Of a stretch of DNA of 64,000 nucleotides, positions 26,537-34,858 are shown one piece after another. This DNA comes from Anaeromassilibacillus senegalensis (lineage in GTDB: Bacteria; Bacillota; Clostridia; Oscillospirales; Acutalibacteraceae). The notes under the pieces are model-generated. The model was given only the letters and a program-made list of their open reading frames with translations, was not told the origin of the DNA and ran no database searches. The stretch's first letter is position 1; the number at the start of each line of letters is the position of its first letter. Where the stretch lies: assembly GCF_021531715.1 (NCBI RefSeq), contig NZ_JAFBIT010000001.1, positions 868,001 to 932,000 on the forward strand. The letters are read 5' to 3'. The position numbers were made by a program, and so were the translations under genes.

Positions 26537-26565
26537 ATTATATCACACATGTGGTCTGTTTTCAA
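26537..26565 (-). promoter_or_regulatory. SigA-type promoter of frlD-frlB with palindrome
   Basis: Read on the minus strand: TTGAAA, 17-base spacer, TATAAT. The spacer holds the palindrome CACATGTG, well placed for a repressor. Nothing else is seen in 26,566-26,678. Confidence 0.7.
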
Positions 26566-26678
26566 TCCAGTTCATATTCGCATTTTGTGCAAAATCCTGC
26601 TGACCATTACGATCAGCAGGGCGCTCGTTCTATTTCCTACATAGGGCAATTTATAAACTGCATTCGTTTCCTCTCTGA

Positions 26679-27182
26679 TTATTGTAAAGACGTCGCTACC
26701 ATCTGATCCAAAGTCACCACCATACAATTTTTGCTTTTATAGTATTCCAGCATGACAGGAATCTTTTTCTTATCATAGCTGGTCACGCAGTCAGATAGAA
26801 CGGTAACGGCATATCCTGCTTTCGTCATGTTATAGCAGGTAGACTTCACACAAGCGGTTGCATCAGCGCCGGTAATCACAAACTCCGTAATCCTGTTTTC
26901 CTCAATAAATGCACAGAATGCTTCGCTGGTAAGGGCGTTTGTTTTGGTCTTGATGAAAATGTGATCACTCGCGACATGAAGCTCCGGAACGATTTCTGCG
27001 CCTTTTGAACCAGGAAGGAAATTCTTTGCAGAAGGGGCAATGTTGTTCTGGCAGATGTATACCACATACATTTCTTGTTCAATAGCCCAGTCTATGGCTT
27101 TATTGAGGTTTTCAACGATTTCGCGGTAATTCTTTGTAATGTCATTTTGTATGTCAATAACAACAAGTGCTTTGTTTTTCAT
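26679..27182 (-). CDS. Isochorismatase-like cysteine hydrolase
   Basis: 167 residues with the complete D-K-C triad: Asp10 in VVIDIQND, Lys78 in FIKTKTNAL and Cys111 in GADATACVKST. The family covers nicotinamidases, isochorismatases and related amidases; the substrate cannot be read from the sequence. It lies 13 bases after a GyrI-like gene on the same strand and may be co-transcribed with it. Confidence 0.85.
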   Translation of the reverse strand: MKNKALVVIDIQNDITKNYREIVENLNKAIDWAIEQEMYVVYICQNNIAPSAKNFLPGSKGAEIVPELHVASDHIFIKTKTNALTSEAFCAFIEENRITEFVITGADATACVKSTCYNMTKAGYAVTVLSDCVTSYDKKKIPVMLEYYKSKNCMVVTLDQMVATSLQ

Positions 27183-27195
27183 ATAGCGATCTCCT

Positions 27196-27828
27196 TTATT
27201 GTGTTCTAATCGGATGGCGAATTATGGTTTTCCATTTCTCCGGCGCTGCTTTCCGTGCATCCGATAAATATATCTCGTGGTGGAGCCTGTTTTCGTTCAT
27301 ATCGTTCGCATATCCGTTTTCTGTAATATACTGATCCATCAATGCAACAGTTGACGGCTCATGATCAAACGGTCCTATATGCATGATCTGCACGCACAGT
27401 CCCTCTTCAATCGTTAGAAACTCCGCCAAAGAACAGTCCAGCTTCTTTTTACGAGCAGCTTCTTCCACGGCCCAGTCAAAATCCTTCTTTGTAACAAACT
27501 CCGGAAGGCGAATCACAGAAATCCAATGAAAGGTAGATTTATCCCCATAATCTATACCATCGACACCCTTCTGCCACCAAAACCCTTCTAATGGCGGAAC
27601 AACATATTCAAAAAACCCTTCGATGCGATAATCTGTTTTATAACTCATCTTCAGTGTATACGCTACCGCATACAAAATGCTGACCGCGCTCTGGTAAGCG
27701 CCGCCTTCCTGGTTTGGATCACCCATGCCCCTAGCGGCAATATAATTTGCTTTGGGAACTGTTACGATCTCTGGCACACTTTTAGACATATAGAATTCTT
27801 TATATTCTTTCTTAAAATCAAATGCCAT
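27196..27828 (-). CDS. GyrI-like (SOUL/GyrI fold) small-molecule binding protein
   Basis: 210 residues. N-terminal MAFDFKKEYKEFY, then VPKANYIAARGMGDPN, and C-terminal GLCVQIMHIGPFDHEPSTVALMDQYI, which is the pattern of stand-alone GyrI-like domain proteins of Firmicutes. These bind hydrophobic compounds and some hydrolyse cyclopropanoid toxins. It is followed by the cysteine hydrolase and preceded by a truncated WYL regulator, a common neighbour. Confidence 0.8.
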   Translation of the reverse strand: MAFDFKKEYKEFYMSKSVPEIVTVPKANYIAARGMGDPNQEGGAYQSAVSILYAVAYTLKMSYKTDYRIEGFFEYVVPPLEGFWWQKGVDGIDYGDKSTFHWISVIRLPEFVTKKDFDWAVEEAARKKKLDCSLAEFLTIEEGLCVQIMHIGPFDHEPSTVALMDQYITENGYANDMNENRLHHEIYLSDARKAAPEKWKTIIRHPIRTQ

Positions 27829-27842
27829 AATTACTTCCGTCC

Positions 27843-28345
27843 CTATTCTTGATATTTTGATGCAATTGCAGAAGCTACTTGAAGCATTTTCTCCTTAACA
27901 GACTGTGGCTCCAATACCGTAACCTTATCCCCGCAGGAAAGAAGCCAAGCGATAACGCCATTTTCATCCATATCCATCTCAAACAACAGGGAATCATCTT
28001 CTTGAATTGTGAACGACGACGACCCATAGTTTTCAATCAGATGCCATTTCATAGAGGGGTCGAATGCTGCCTTCAGGTGGACATTCGCCGGGAAGAAAGT
28101 CTTTGTCTCAAATTCTGGAAAACGAACCTCTCGATTTGCTATCGGCTCAGCAGACAGCTCCAGTCTGTCCATACGGTTTAGCTTAAACATTCGGAAATCC
28201 TGTTTACCCCTGCAAAAACCCCAAACATACCAACTGCTCCACTTAAAGATCAGAAAATACGGATCTATCAATCTTGCGCTTTCTGCCTTGGGAGAATAAT
28301 AATCAAAACCGATTGCCCGCTTCGTGTCGATTGCAGTCTGCATCA
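27843..28345 (-). pseudogene. WYL-domain regulator, N-terminal half missing
   Basis: The frame (MQTAIDTKRAIGFDYYSPKAES...) is the WYL and C-terminal part of a YafY-type regulator. A full protein would have about 120 more residues with the winged helix. Instead, at about 28,345 the sequence changes to the start of a different gene. The open frame can begin at TTG 28370, but without a DNA-binding domain it is probably non-functional. Confidence 0.7.
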
Positions 28346-28517
28346 GCGTTATCTTTTGTAGTGTATTCAAGAATTTCTTGAAAGGACAATTTTGGAATTT
28401 TACTCATTTGGTATCTTCCATATATCATTATTCCACCAAATATTAATGCAATACAAAAAACAACTACTGCAATTTTTAAAATCATCTTTTTTGTCCTATC
28501 CTCTATTTTTCTCATAA
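28345..28517 (-). pseudogene. N-terminal remnant of a membrane-anchored protein (serine hydrolase-like)
   Basis: MRKIEDRTKKMILKIAVVVF then an inner-membrane helix (CIALIFGGIMIYGRY) and KIPKLSFQEILEYTTKDN, resembling the start of beta-lactamase-family serine hydrolases. It is cut after TTKDN and fused out of frame to the WYL remnant. The DNA is far more AT-rich than the phage. 28,518-28,627 holds no gene. Confidence 0.5.
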
Positions 28518-28627
28518 TTAACCTCGCCGTAAAATTCAAATAAACACGTACTTTCAACCCTTCAAAAAGCTGAAATTTTGCATTCTGTCTCTTCGTCCGT
28601 GCTTCCTTTTATAGAAAAAATATCTAT

Positions 28628-29251
28628 TCAATCGCACAAAATTCTGTAGTACGTCTTACTATAAAAAGGCATTTTTAATTCCTTTGTATCCCATAATCGT
28701 CCAAAAGACTTCGCCTCAACCTTTCGGTTATATAACTTCTCATCGCAATTCACTAACGGGGCATATGACTCTGCAATATAAATATTCTCATTATCATATC
28801 CTACCACCGGAACATAATGTAGCCAATTCTTATCTTCTCGGATTTTCATCATGACAATTACCGGAACACCCTTGGCAATCTCTTCCTTCAATATCCGAAG
28901 ATTTCCTCTACAATACTGTGACTTAACTCCATGAGAAGCTAAACAATATTGAACGCCCTTCGGATATACCGTTCCGCCTGTCATTTTAAACTTATCCGGT
29001 ATCTTGTCATATAATTCAAACCCTTCTGCTTGCATTCCAAAATGTCTAAGCACGTAGGCAGAAGAAAAAGCTGCACATTCAACCTCCCCTTGTTTTTCTG
29101 TTCGATTCGGTGTATCTACTATGTAGTTGTCCGGTATTTGATTCTTGGCATGGTGAATGTGTAACCATCCCATGAGTATCACGTCTACAATCTGAATAAC
29201 AATAAATGCATTTAATATAATCCCCACTATTATAAAAACAATAAGCTTCAT
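28628..29251 (-). CDS. C39-like cysteine peptidase family membrane protein
   Basis: 207 residues with one N-terminal membrane helix (LIVFIIVGIILNAFIVIQIV) and an extracytoplasmic papain-like domain: EVECAAFSSAYVLRHFG (active Cys), HYVPVVGYDNENIYIAES (active His with following Asp/Asn). Double-glycine peptidase-like proteins of this size may trim or bind peptides outside the cell. The ATG at 29,251 is preferred over 29,257 for spacing to AAGGAG. It is 30 bases downstream of the erythromycin esterase homologue and probably co-transcribed. Confidence 0.75.
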   Translation of the reverse strand: MKLIVFIIVGIILNAFIVIQIVDVILMGWLHIHHAKNQIPDNYIVDTPNRTEKQGEVECAAFSSAYVLRHFGMQAEGFELYDKIPDKFKMTGGTVYPKGVQYCLASHGVKSQYCRGNLRILKEEIAKGVPVIVMMKIREDKNWLHYVPVVGYDNENIYIAESYAPLVNCDEKLYNRKVEAKSFGRLWDTKELKMPFYSKTYYRILCD

Positions 29252-29287
29252 TTTCATTTACTCCTTCAAATTTAATATATTTTTTCA

Positions 29288-30478
29288 TTAATGCTTTATA
29301 TCTGTTGGTGTCGCATTTATCACAATAATCATTCCGTCATATAATTCTGCTGGGACATCATTGATTCTATAGCTATTTGGTAAGATCTTATTCAAAAAGC
29401 TATAACCCTCTCCGAGTGATCCCATCAGCATACTCTGATTGATAATTTTCTTTATTTTTTCTGATTTCTGCAGTTTATCAAAATCAAGATACGTCATATC
29501 CATCCCAAGGGCATACGCTGTATTTGCCAAAGGATCAGCAGAATAAAATTTTCGCGTAATTCTTTTTCCATTTTTTCCAGGCAAATTGCATTCTGTTTTG
29601 TAAAAATCTGTGCCAATGACAAAATAATCATCACCATATTTTTCAAACAGTTCTTCACCCATGAATGTAGTATATGTACTCTTCTTTGCCACATGTCCGT
29701 TATGCCCCGAAATCATAAGCATAGATTCGTTTGCTTTCTGAACATGCTCATAAATCCAGTCGATGTTTTCAGCCATATAATGATCTCTTATTTTTGCATA
29801 ATCTACATTTGACGCATTACTAAGCTCCTGATTTTGCAGATAACATCTCGCTGCCTGCGCATACATTTCCATCCCCGGTATATTCTTTAAAGTATCCGCA
29901 GCATCTTCCATATCGGTATACTGCATCTTAAGTTCTGAAAACGCTTCATCTACACATTTTTGATCCAAGTCGGAGTTTTGCATATCAAACCCATAAAAGC
30001 TTAACATCTCTTCCGGTTTTGCCTGTTTATTATAATCTGCCATATAGCGAATCAATGCCCTCATTTCATCCGTCTGGTAAATATGAAAAGCAAGTGCTTT
30101 CACTGCATCATCTTCCGTAAATTTCCCCTCACCGTGTATATATTGATTTACCAATAAGCATCCACCATAATCTGCTTCTAAGGCAAAGGCCTTGCAGTTA
30201 TATTCCTCGACCATTTTTCTAAACAAATCAAGCTTTAATTCCTGAAATTCTTTATTTCCGTGGGTCGCCTCTCCAAGAGCAAATATCTTTACATTTTCCG
30301 GTATCGCAATATCATCGATTTCCTCTGCAACTTTCAGAAATTCTTCATTATTTACCTGTGTTCCGGAGTTCATGCCCCCATAAGATATATATCTTATGAA
30401 TGCCATGATTGCAGCTCCAAATAGAAACGCCACGATTATCTTTCCAATATATCGCTTTTTTGCATGATCTTTTTTCAT
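29288..30478 (-). CDS. Erythromycin esterase family protein
   Basis: 396 residues with an N-terminal membrane anchor (IIVAFLFGAAIMAFIRYI). Motifs FALGEATHGNKEFQELK, FALEADYGG, MLSFYGFDMQN and ISGHNGHV contain the His and Glu residues conserved in erythromycin esterases (EreA/B) and succinoglycan-type homologues. Most members are not macrolide esterases, so a resistance role is not claimed. The gene is AT-rich and carried on a mobile element. Confidence 0.82.
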   Translation of the reverse strand: MKKDHAKKRYIGKIIVAFLFGAAIMAFIRYISYGGMNSGTQVNNEEFLKVAEEIDDIAIPENVKIFALGEATHGNKEFQELKLDLFRKMVEEYNCKAFALEADYGGCLLVNQYIHGEGKFTEDDAVKALAFHIYQTDEMRALIRYMADYNKQAKPEEMLSFYGFDMQNSDLDQKCVDEAFSELKMQYTDMEDAADTLKNIPGMEMYAQAARCYLQNQELSNASNVDYAKIRDHYMAENIDWIYEHVQKANESMLMISGHNGHVAKKSTYTTFMGEELFEKYGDDYFVIGTDFYKTECNLPGKNGKRITRKFYSADPLANTAYALGMDMTYLDFDKLQKSEKIKKIINQSMLMGSLGEGYSFLNKILPNSYRINDVPAELYDGMIIVINATPTDIKH

Positions 30479-30625
30479 CCGTCAACCAACTCCTCTCATC
30501 TTTTCACGCTTATAATTTCGAAAAATCTGACACCCGATATCACACACGGCTCAATATGTGTATGTTCAGGATATGTGGTATTTACATTTTTAAAACTAAC
30601 AATTTCCACTCCGCCCCGTCCTCGT

Positions 30626-30817
30626 CTATCCAGGTATCCGTCCGTTATAGGTAAAACGGCGTTCAATACGGTCCATATAGGTTCCGTCCGCCAATTTATA
30701 TACTGTTGTCGTGTCGCCACGGAGATTCACAAGCTCCACCACATCCGCTCCCGGATAACCCGAGGAGGACGAGTCCGCTTCGTTCGATTTACAAAGCTCT
30801 TTTTCCGAAACGATCAT
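30626..30817 (-). CDS. Small hypothetical protein
   Basis: 63 residues (MIVSEKELCKSNEADSSSSG start), with GGAAGGAG 9 bases before the ATG. The second half, VYKLADGTYMDRIERRFTYNG, looks like a beta-rich fold. No family recognised. The ribosome-binding site supports expression, but it could be a remnant like its neighbours. Confidence 0.45.
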   Translation of the reverse strand: MIVSEKELCKSNEADSSSSGYPGADVVELVNLRGDTTTVYKLADGTYMDRIERRFTYNGRIPG

Positions 30818-30909
30818 TTTCATATACTCCTTCCTTGCCCATCGGGGCGCATTTATCATTTTATTCTGTACCTGCTTATATCGTAAGTCATTGTCGTGTA
30901 AACGAGAAT

Positions 30910-30999
30910 TTATCTTACCCTTGCCATATAGTAATCCAATTGGTTCATCAAACTCCAGAATTGTTCTGCTTCATCAACGGATAGTGTTCTATACTCCAT
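30910..30999 (-). pseudogene. GNAT acetyltransferase N-terminal remnant
   Basis: Begins MEYRTLSVDEAEQFWSLMNQ, a typical GNAT start, and then breaks into YYMARVR and a stop after 29 residues. The acetyl-CoA-binding domain is missing. It is one of several truncated genes between 27,843 and 31,145. The rest of 30,479-31,145 shows no other gene. Confidence 0.5.
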
Positions 31000-31145
31000 T
31001 TTCATATCCTCGCAAATTTTGATTCTCCGGTGAGCCACTCGTCTCTTGAAATTGCAAACACATCGGCTTTTCATTGCCCTCATCCGAAAACGCATCGACA
31101 TCCCAATTTTTCTATCCATAAGCCGCTTTCCGCCCTCATGCACTT

Positions 31146-31913
31146 TCACTCCCCAGAGCCGTATTTTTCAAACCGGCACTGCTCTATTACCTCGTCCCCG
31201 AGTAGCGTGATGGCCTTTTGGGGACAGCGGCTGATACAGCGGTAACACATGGTACACCGGTCTTCCGCGGTGGCTTTCCCGTCTCGCAGGGAGAGATTTT
31301 TCGTGGGGCATAAAGAGACGCACAGCCCGCAGCCCACGCATTTTTCGCTGATTTTCAGCTTGTCCGTGTATCCCGCCGTCTTGCCGTAAAACCACAGCCG
31401 CTGTCCAAAAAGTCCCTTCAGGTGGGAAAAGAAGGACAGCCCGTCCTGGGGGTAGTTTCCTTGCTTGATCTGCCGTGCGGCAGCTTCTATCTTTTGGTCG
31501 GCCTGACGGACGATCTCCCGGTTTTCCTCTGGCGTTTTCTTCAGCAGCTTGCTGTCGCAGACGGAATCCGGCATTTTGATCTGCAAACCGCCGAGTATTG
31601 TTGCCCCGCATTTCCTTAAGATTCGAGCTGTACATCCTGTTCCATCACCGCTGAAAAGCCCCATCGTATTGACGCAAAAGACCTTTTTCCCATTCCATAG
31701 AGAAGAATGATTTTTAATAAAATCACGCACTATGATAGGGGCATTGGAAAACTGTGTCGGGTAGCCCAGCACAATGATGTCATGCTCTTCCAATATTTGA
31801 ATCATCTGTGTATGTTCTAGCGGAAAACTCTGAGCAGATACGTCCAACAGTTTGACTAACTTTTCGACACAATATTTTGTATTTCCAGTTCCGCTGAAAT
31901 AGATTCCAATCAT
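31146..31913 (-). CDS. EFR1-family flavodoxin-ferredoxin fusion
   Basis: 255 residues. N-terminal flavodoxin-like domain with the FMN loop YFSGTGNTKY at 5-14, and a C-terminal pair of 4Fe-4S clusters: CVGCGLCVSLCP and CTMCYRCISRCP, each CxxCxxCxxxC. Such proteins move low-potential electrons in anaerobes. The start has AAGGAAGGAG. It lies next to a TetR regulator on the same strand and may belong to its regulon. Confidence 0.88.
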   Translation of the reverse strand: MIGIYFSGTGNTKYCVEKLVKLLDVSAQSFPLEHTQMIQILEEHDIIVLGYPTQFSNAPIIVRDFIKNHSSLWNGKKVFCVNTMGLFSGDGTGCTARILRKCGATILGGLQIKMPDSVCDSKLLKKTPEENREIVRQADQKIEAAARQIKQGNYPQDGLSFFSHLKGLFGQRLWFYGKTAGYTDKLKISEKCVGCGLCVSLCPTKNLSLRDGKATAEDRCTMCYRCISRCPQKAITLLGDEVIEQCRFEKYGSGE

Positions 31914-32105
31914 GAACGCATCTCCTTCCTTAAATGGGAATTTGCTTTTTTACAGTGCGGTTACCCAAAAACATACTGCTGAAATTGCATAAAGCGGTGT
32001 CATAATATTTTTTCATTTTCTCTGCACAATGCCTATATTTACTTTTACACATTCCGTAATTTTCTGTCATTCATCTGTTCACTGGTGATGGTTTGTACGA
32101 TCAGC

Positions 32106-32702
32106 TTACTTCATCCCATAAATTTCAACAAAATGTGACAGATGCACACCTATCTGCATCCACATTTCGTCCGTCCTGTCGGGCTCCCGGTCTGCAATCT
32201 CTATCATCACTGTTACCGGTGCTACGATTTCCAGAGCAAGCAGATTGGCATCAAACCTGCGAATCAAATTCTTTTCCATCATTTTTTCTAACATCAGTGC
32301 ATACATTTTCTGATTTCCGGTCAGCTGGTGCTTTGATGTAAGTGCCGCAATCTTTTCATTTCTATACTGCTCCTTTGTGCAAAATTTTCTGACCTTTTGT
32401 ATCTGCGGATCCTTCATTGTGAATCCAACTCGTCTCAGACAATCTTCCTTGAATTCATCCAGTGATTCCGGAATCTTATCCAAATGAGCGCTATTTCCGA
32501 AATTCTCGTCATATTTATGTTCCATCATGGCAATCAGGGAATCGAGAATATCTTCCTTTCCCTTATAATGTGCGTATATGGATGGACCTTTTATTCCCAC
32601 AGCTTCTGCAACTAAATCAATGGATGTCTGGTCATATCCCTTTTCAGAAAACAAATCAAGCGCTGCGAAAAGAATTCTGTCCTTTGTTTTTATCTTTTCC
32701 AT
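32106..32702 (-). CDS. TetR family transcriptional regulator
   Basis: 198 residues. N-terminal helix-turn-helix KDRILFAALDLFSEKGYDQTSIDLVAEAVGIKGPSIYAHYKGKEDIL is typical of TetR; the C-terminal ligand domain is unclassified. Its promoter contains two copies of CCTAA-N6-TTAGG, so self-repression is likely. 31,914-32,105 between it and EFR1 holds no gene. Confidence 0.88.
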   Translation of the reverse strand: MEKIKTKDRILFAALDLFSEKGYDQTSIDLVAEAVGIKGPSIYAHYKGKEDILDSLIAMMEHKYDENFGNSAHLDKIPESLDEFKEDCLRRVGFTMKDPQIQKVRKFCTKEQYRNEKIAALTSKHQLTGNQKMYALMLEKMMEKNLIRRFDANLLALEIVAPVTVMIEIADREPDRTDEMWMQIGVHLSHFVEIYGMK

Positions 32703-32723
32703 TTCTTTTCTCCAATCTTCATA

Positions 32724-32766
32724 TTCCTAATAGTCGTTAGGAATATTATACCTAATATTCGTTAGG
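32724..32766 (-). promoter_or_regulatory. Two palindromic operators for the TetR regulator
   Basis: TTCCTAA-tagtcg-TTAGGAA at 32,724-32,743 and CCTAA-tattcg-TTAGG at 32,751-32,766, centres 25 bp apart, just before the TetR start codon. Paired sites of this size are usual for TetR proteins. Confidence 0.7.
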
Positions 32767-32906
32767 AAGTCAATATGTCATGAAAACGAATCACAGCAAT
32801 CTTTCATCCTTGTTGTTCAATCTGAACGATACGAGAAAAAGGCATCCAGCAAAACTGCCAGATGCCCCTTTCGAATCGTGTTTCTTCATATTAAATTGTA
32901 ATCTCA

Positions 32907-33160
32907 TTAAATAGTAATCTCAATCCCACCCCGGAAGACTACCGTGCTGCCTTTCTCATCAATGCGGATGTGATCCACCAAACCGCCCCACAGTTCTTCC
33001 CGGAATTCTGTCTGCTTTCCCGTCAAATCTTCCATCTTGGTGATGAAGTTCGTGAGTATCTCCTTCGTGTCATTTTTTCCTGGATGAGTGACTCCAGTTC
33101 CAAAAAGCAGCTGTGCTTTTCACCGTACAGGGTGCGGAGCTTCTCTTTTCTTAGGGTCGC
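32907..33160 (-). pseudogene. C-terminal remnant of a large serine recombinase
   Basis: Reading the minus strand in two frames gives a helical segment (KHSCFLELESLIQEK), then NDTKEILTNFITKMEDL, EFREELWGGLVDHIRI and VVFRGGIEITI before a stop. This is the pattern at the end of large serine recombinases. A homopolymer frameshift near GAAAAAAATG splits it and the catalytic N-terminus is absent. Sequence to 33,350 shows no gene. It suggests that element B or a third element was once mobilised by such an enzyme. Confidence 0.5.
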
Positions 33161-33350
33161 GTACAATGACACAATCCATTATATCTCTGGCTTTAATTCG
33201 GCACCAAGCGTTAGTCAGGGATTTGAAAATGGCATTTTTACAGATTGGACCGGGAACCCATGGTCTATGCTGTATCGAAGCATAGTACATGACCTTACAG
33301 ATAATTATCATGTATACTTCTTTTTTCCTGCTTTGATGAGCGGTTATGCA

Positions 33351-33869
33351 GTGGCAGACAGAAAACTTGTTTCCCGTTCAAAAAAGGTGCTGTTTTACGG
33401 CATCCCGTCAACGTCCGTCGACACCACGACGTACGTATACAAGCGCATGAAGGGCTTCACTGACGTTTCCACATCGAAAAACTCGAAGGAGTACACGCGC
33501 CAGTATGTCGACGAGCTTTTTGAGCAGACCGACGTGACAGGCTACTCTCCGTCCACCTCCTACGGCTTCGACCAGTATACAGGCGACGCGGTGCACGACG
33601 ATATCGTGAAAATCACGGATGAAGAGCTCGTCGGAAACGACGCCGTACGTCCGCTGATTCTGGTCGATCTTTCCGCGGCCGGAGCAACGGGCAAAACCGC
33701 GCCCGCGATCAAAAGGGACTACGCCGTGATTCCGGATTCGGAGGGCGGCTCTCTGGACGCATATACCTATACCGGAAATTTCCGCGCCAAGGGCGATAAG
33801 GTCAAGGGCACCGCGACCACGGCGGATGACTGGCAGACGATCACTTTTGAAGAAACAACATCTGAGTAA
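33351..33869 (+). CDS. Major tail protein (body, separated from its own start region)
   Basis: 172 residues from GTG 33351: VADRKLVSRSKKVLFYG... The RSKKVLFYGIP start, VYKRMKGFTDVS and TDYDW-type C-terminus fit siphovirus major tail tube proteins. The GTG is supplied by the putative core GTGGCAGA at the insertion junction and has only a weak GAGCGG upstream, whereas the natural site with AAAGGAATG lies 19.4 kb to the left. So this copy may be poorly translated until the insert is removed. Confidence 0.78.
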   Translation: MADRKLVSRSKKVLFYGIPSTSVDTTTYVYKRMKGFTDVSTSKNSKEYTRQYVDELFEQTDVTGYSPSTSYGFDQYTGDAVHDDIVKITDEELVGNDAVRPLILVDLSAAGATGKTAPAIKRDYAVIPDSEGGSLDAYTYTGNFRAKGDKVKGTATTADDWQTITFEETTSE

Positions 33870-33903
33870 GCGAAATCCTGATCGGAATTGGAGGCGATAA
33901 ATC

Positions 33904-34248
33904 GTGTATAAATTCAAAATTGGCAAGGCAAACCTGAGCTACAATTTCGCGGACGCGGACTGTGTGGAAAAGTATGAGAACACGATGCAGAAGCTCGGCG
34001 CCGCTATAGACGTACTCCCGAAGGACGTGCCGTACAGCGCGAAGATTCGTTATATCTGCAGAGCGATCTTCGACGTTTTCAACACTCTGTTCGGCGCAGG
34101 CACGGACAAGAAGATTTTCGGCGACGTGTGCGACATGAACATCTGCAACGACGCGCTGGAGCAGCTCATCCTCGCCGCGCAGGCTGCTGACGAGGAAAAC
34201 GCCGAGCGGTTTCGCAGCAAGGCAGCAAAATACACGGCGGTGAAATAA
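33904..34248 (+). CDS. Tail protein, assembly-chaperone position
   Basis: 114 residues from GTG 33904 with TTGGAGGCG upstream. MYKFKIGKANLSYNFADADCVEKYENTM start and a helical body. It sits between the major tail gene and the Gp15-like gene, where the tail assembly chaperone pair is found in Firmicutes siphoviruses. Its end overlaps the next ATG by one base. Function is from synteny. Confidence 0.75.
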   Translation: MYKFKIGKANLSYNFADADCVEKYENTMQKLGAAIDVLPKDVPYSAKIRYICRAIFDVFNTLFGAGTDKKIFGDVCDMNICNDALEQLILAAQAADEENAERFRSKAAKYTAVK

Positions 34249-34844
34249 TGGCGGCTTATTTTGCTGAGCTCCCGAAAACAATTGTGGTGGAAGGCACGGA
34301 GATTCCGATCAATACGGATTTCCGTGCCTCCATTGCGTTTGAGGAGCTGATTCAAAATCCGCAACTGACGGACGAATCGCTCGTTTCCGGCGTGCTCGAC
34401 GCGTATTTCGACGAGAGTACCGCACCGATGCTCGCGCAGCTCTGCATCGCGGGTCAATCCGAAGCGCTGTTTCGCGCTATTATGGATTTTTACCGCTGCG
34501 GCGAGCCTGCAAGACCGGCAGCAGAAAAGACCGAGAAGCGCGCCTATTCCTTTTCCGTGGATGAAAAGCGCATCTATGCCGCGTTCTCTGAGCAGTACGG
34601 CATTGACCTGTACAGCATTGACTATCTGCACTGGTGGAAGTTTTCCTCGATGTTCTCGTCGCTGTCCGACACGACCGAGATCGCGAAGATCATGCACATC
34701 CGTACAGCGGAATTCGAGAAAGGTATGACGGCAAAGGAACGCGCCGCGCTGCGCCGTGCAAAACGCGTCTACGCGCTGCCGGATCTGCGCACCGAGGAAC
34801 AGCGGGAGGACGATTTCGCAGCCGCCTTTGCATCGGCATTTTAG
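34248..34844 (+). CDS. Gp15-like phage tail protein
   Basis: 198 residues, matching the Gp15 family (FAELPKTIVVEGTEIPINTDFR; DLYSIDYLHWWKFSSMFSSLSD; RIMHIRTAEF-like). Together with the preceding gene it occupies the tail chaperone slot before the tape measure gene. No slippery sequence joining the two was seen. Confidence 0.82.
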   Translation: MAAYFAELPKTIVVEGTEIPINTDFRASIAFEELIQNPQLTDESLVSGVLDAYFDESTAPMLAQLCIAGQSEALFRAIMDFYRCGEPARPAAEKTEKRAYSFSVDEKRIYAAFSEQYGIDLYSIDYLHWWKFSSMFSSLSDTTEIAKIMHIRTAEFEKGMTAKERAALRRAKRVYALPDLRTEEQREDDFAAAFASAF

Positions 34845-34858
34845 GGGGGGCGGTCAAC

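Larger units (their letters stand above)
13994..33351. mobile_element. 19.4-kb composite insertion in the tail gene (two tandem elements)
   Basis: Foreign DNA separates the ATG of the major tail gene from its body. TGGCAGA is present at both outer junctions (13,987-13,993 and 33,352-33,358) and once inside (23,783-23,789). To the right of the first two copies the DNA is similar: a TGCCGT..TTTGC.....TTTGC.GCG block, then GGCAAATC....CAAG..CAAA, then CGTAGTC. This fits two related integrative elements sharing one core in tandem. No complete integrase, relaxase or transfer gene is present; TnpV and a serine recombinase remnant point to Tn4451-like ancestry for parts of it. Confidence 0.7.

Noticed and set aside
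29288-30478. Macrolide resistance gene
   Set aside because: It belongs to the erythromycin esterase superfamily, but most members are not macrolide esterases and this one is membrane-anchored; resistance is not supported.
34100-34300. Programmed frameshift joining the two genes before the tape measure
   Set aside because: Common in tail chaperone genes of siphoviruses, but no slippery heptamer was seen at the one-base overlap and both genes have their own starts.
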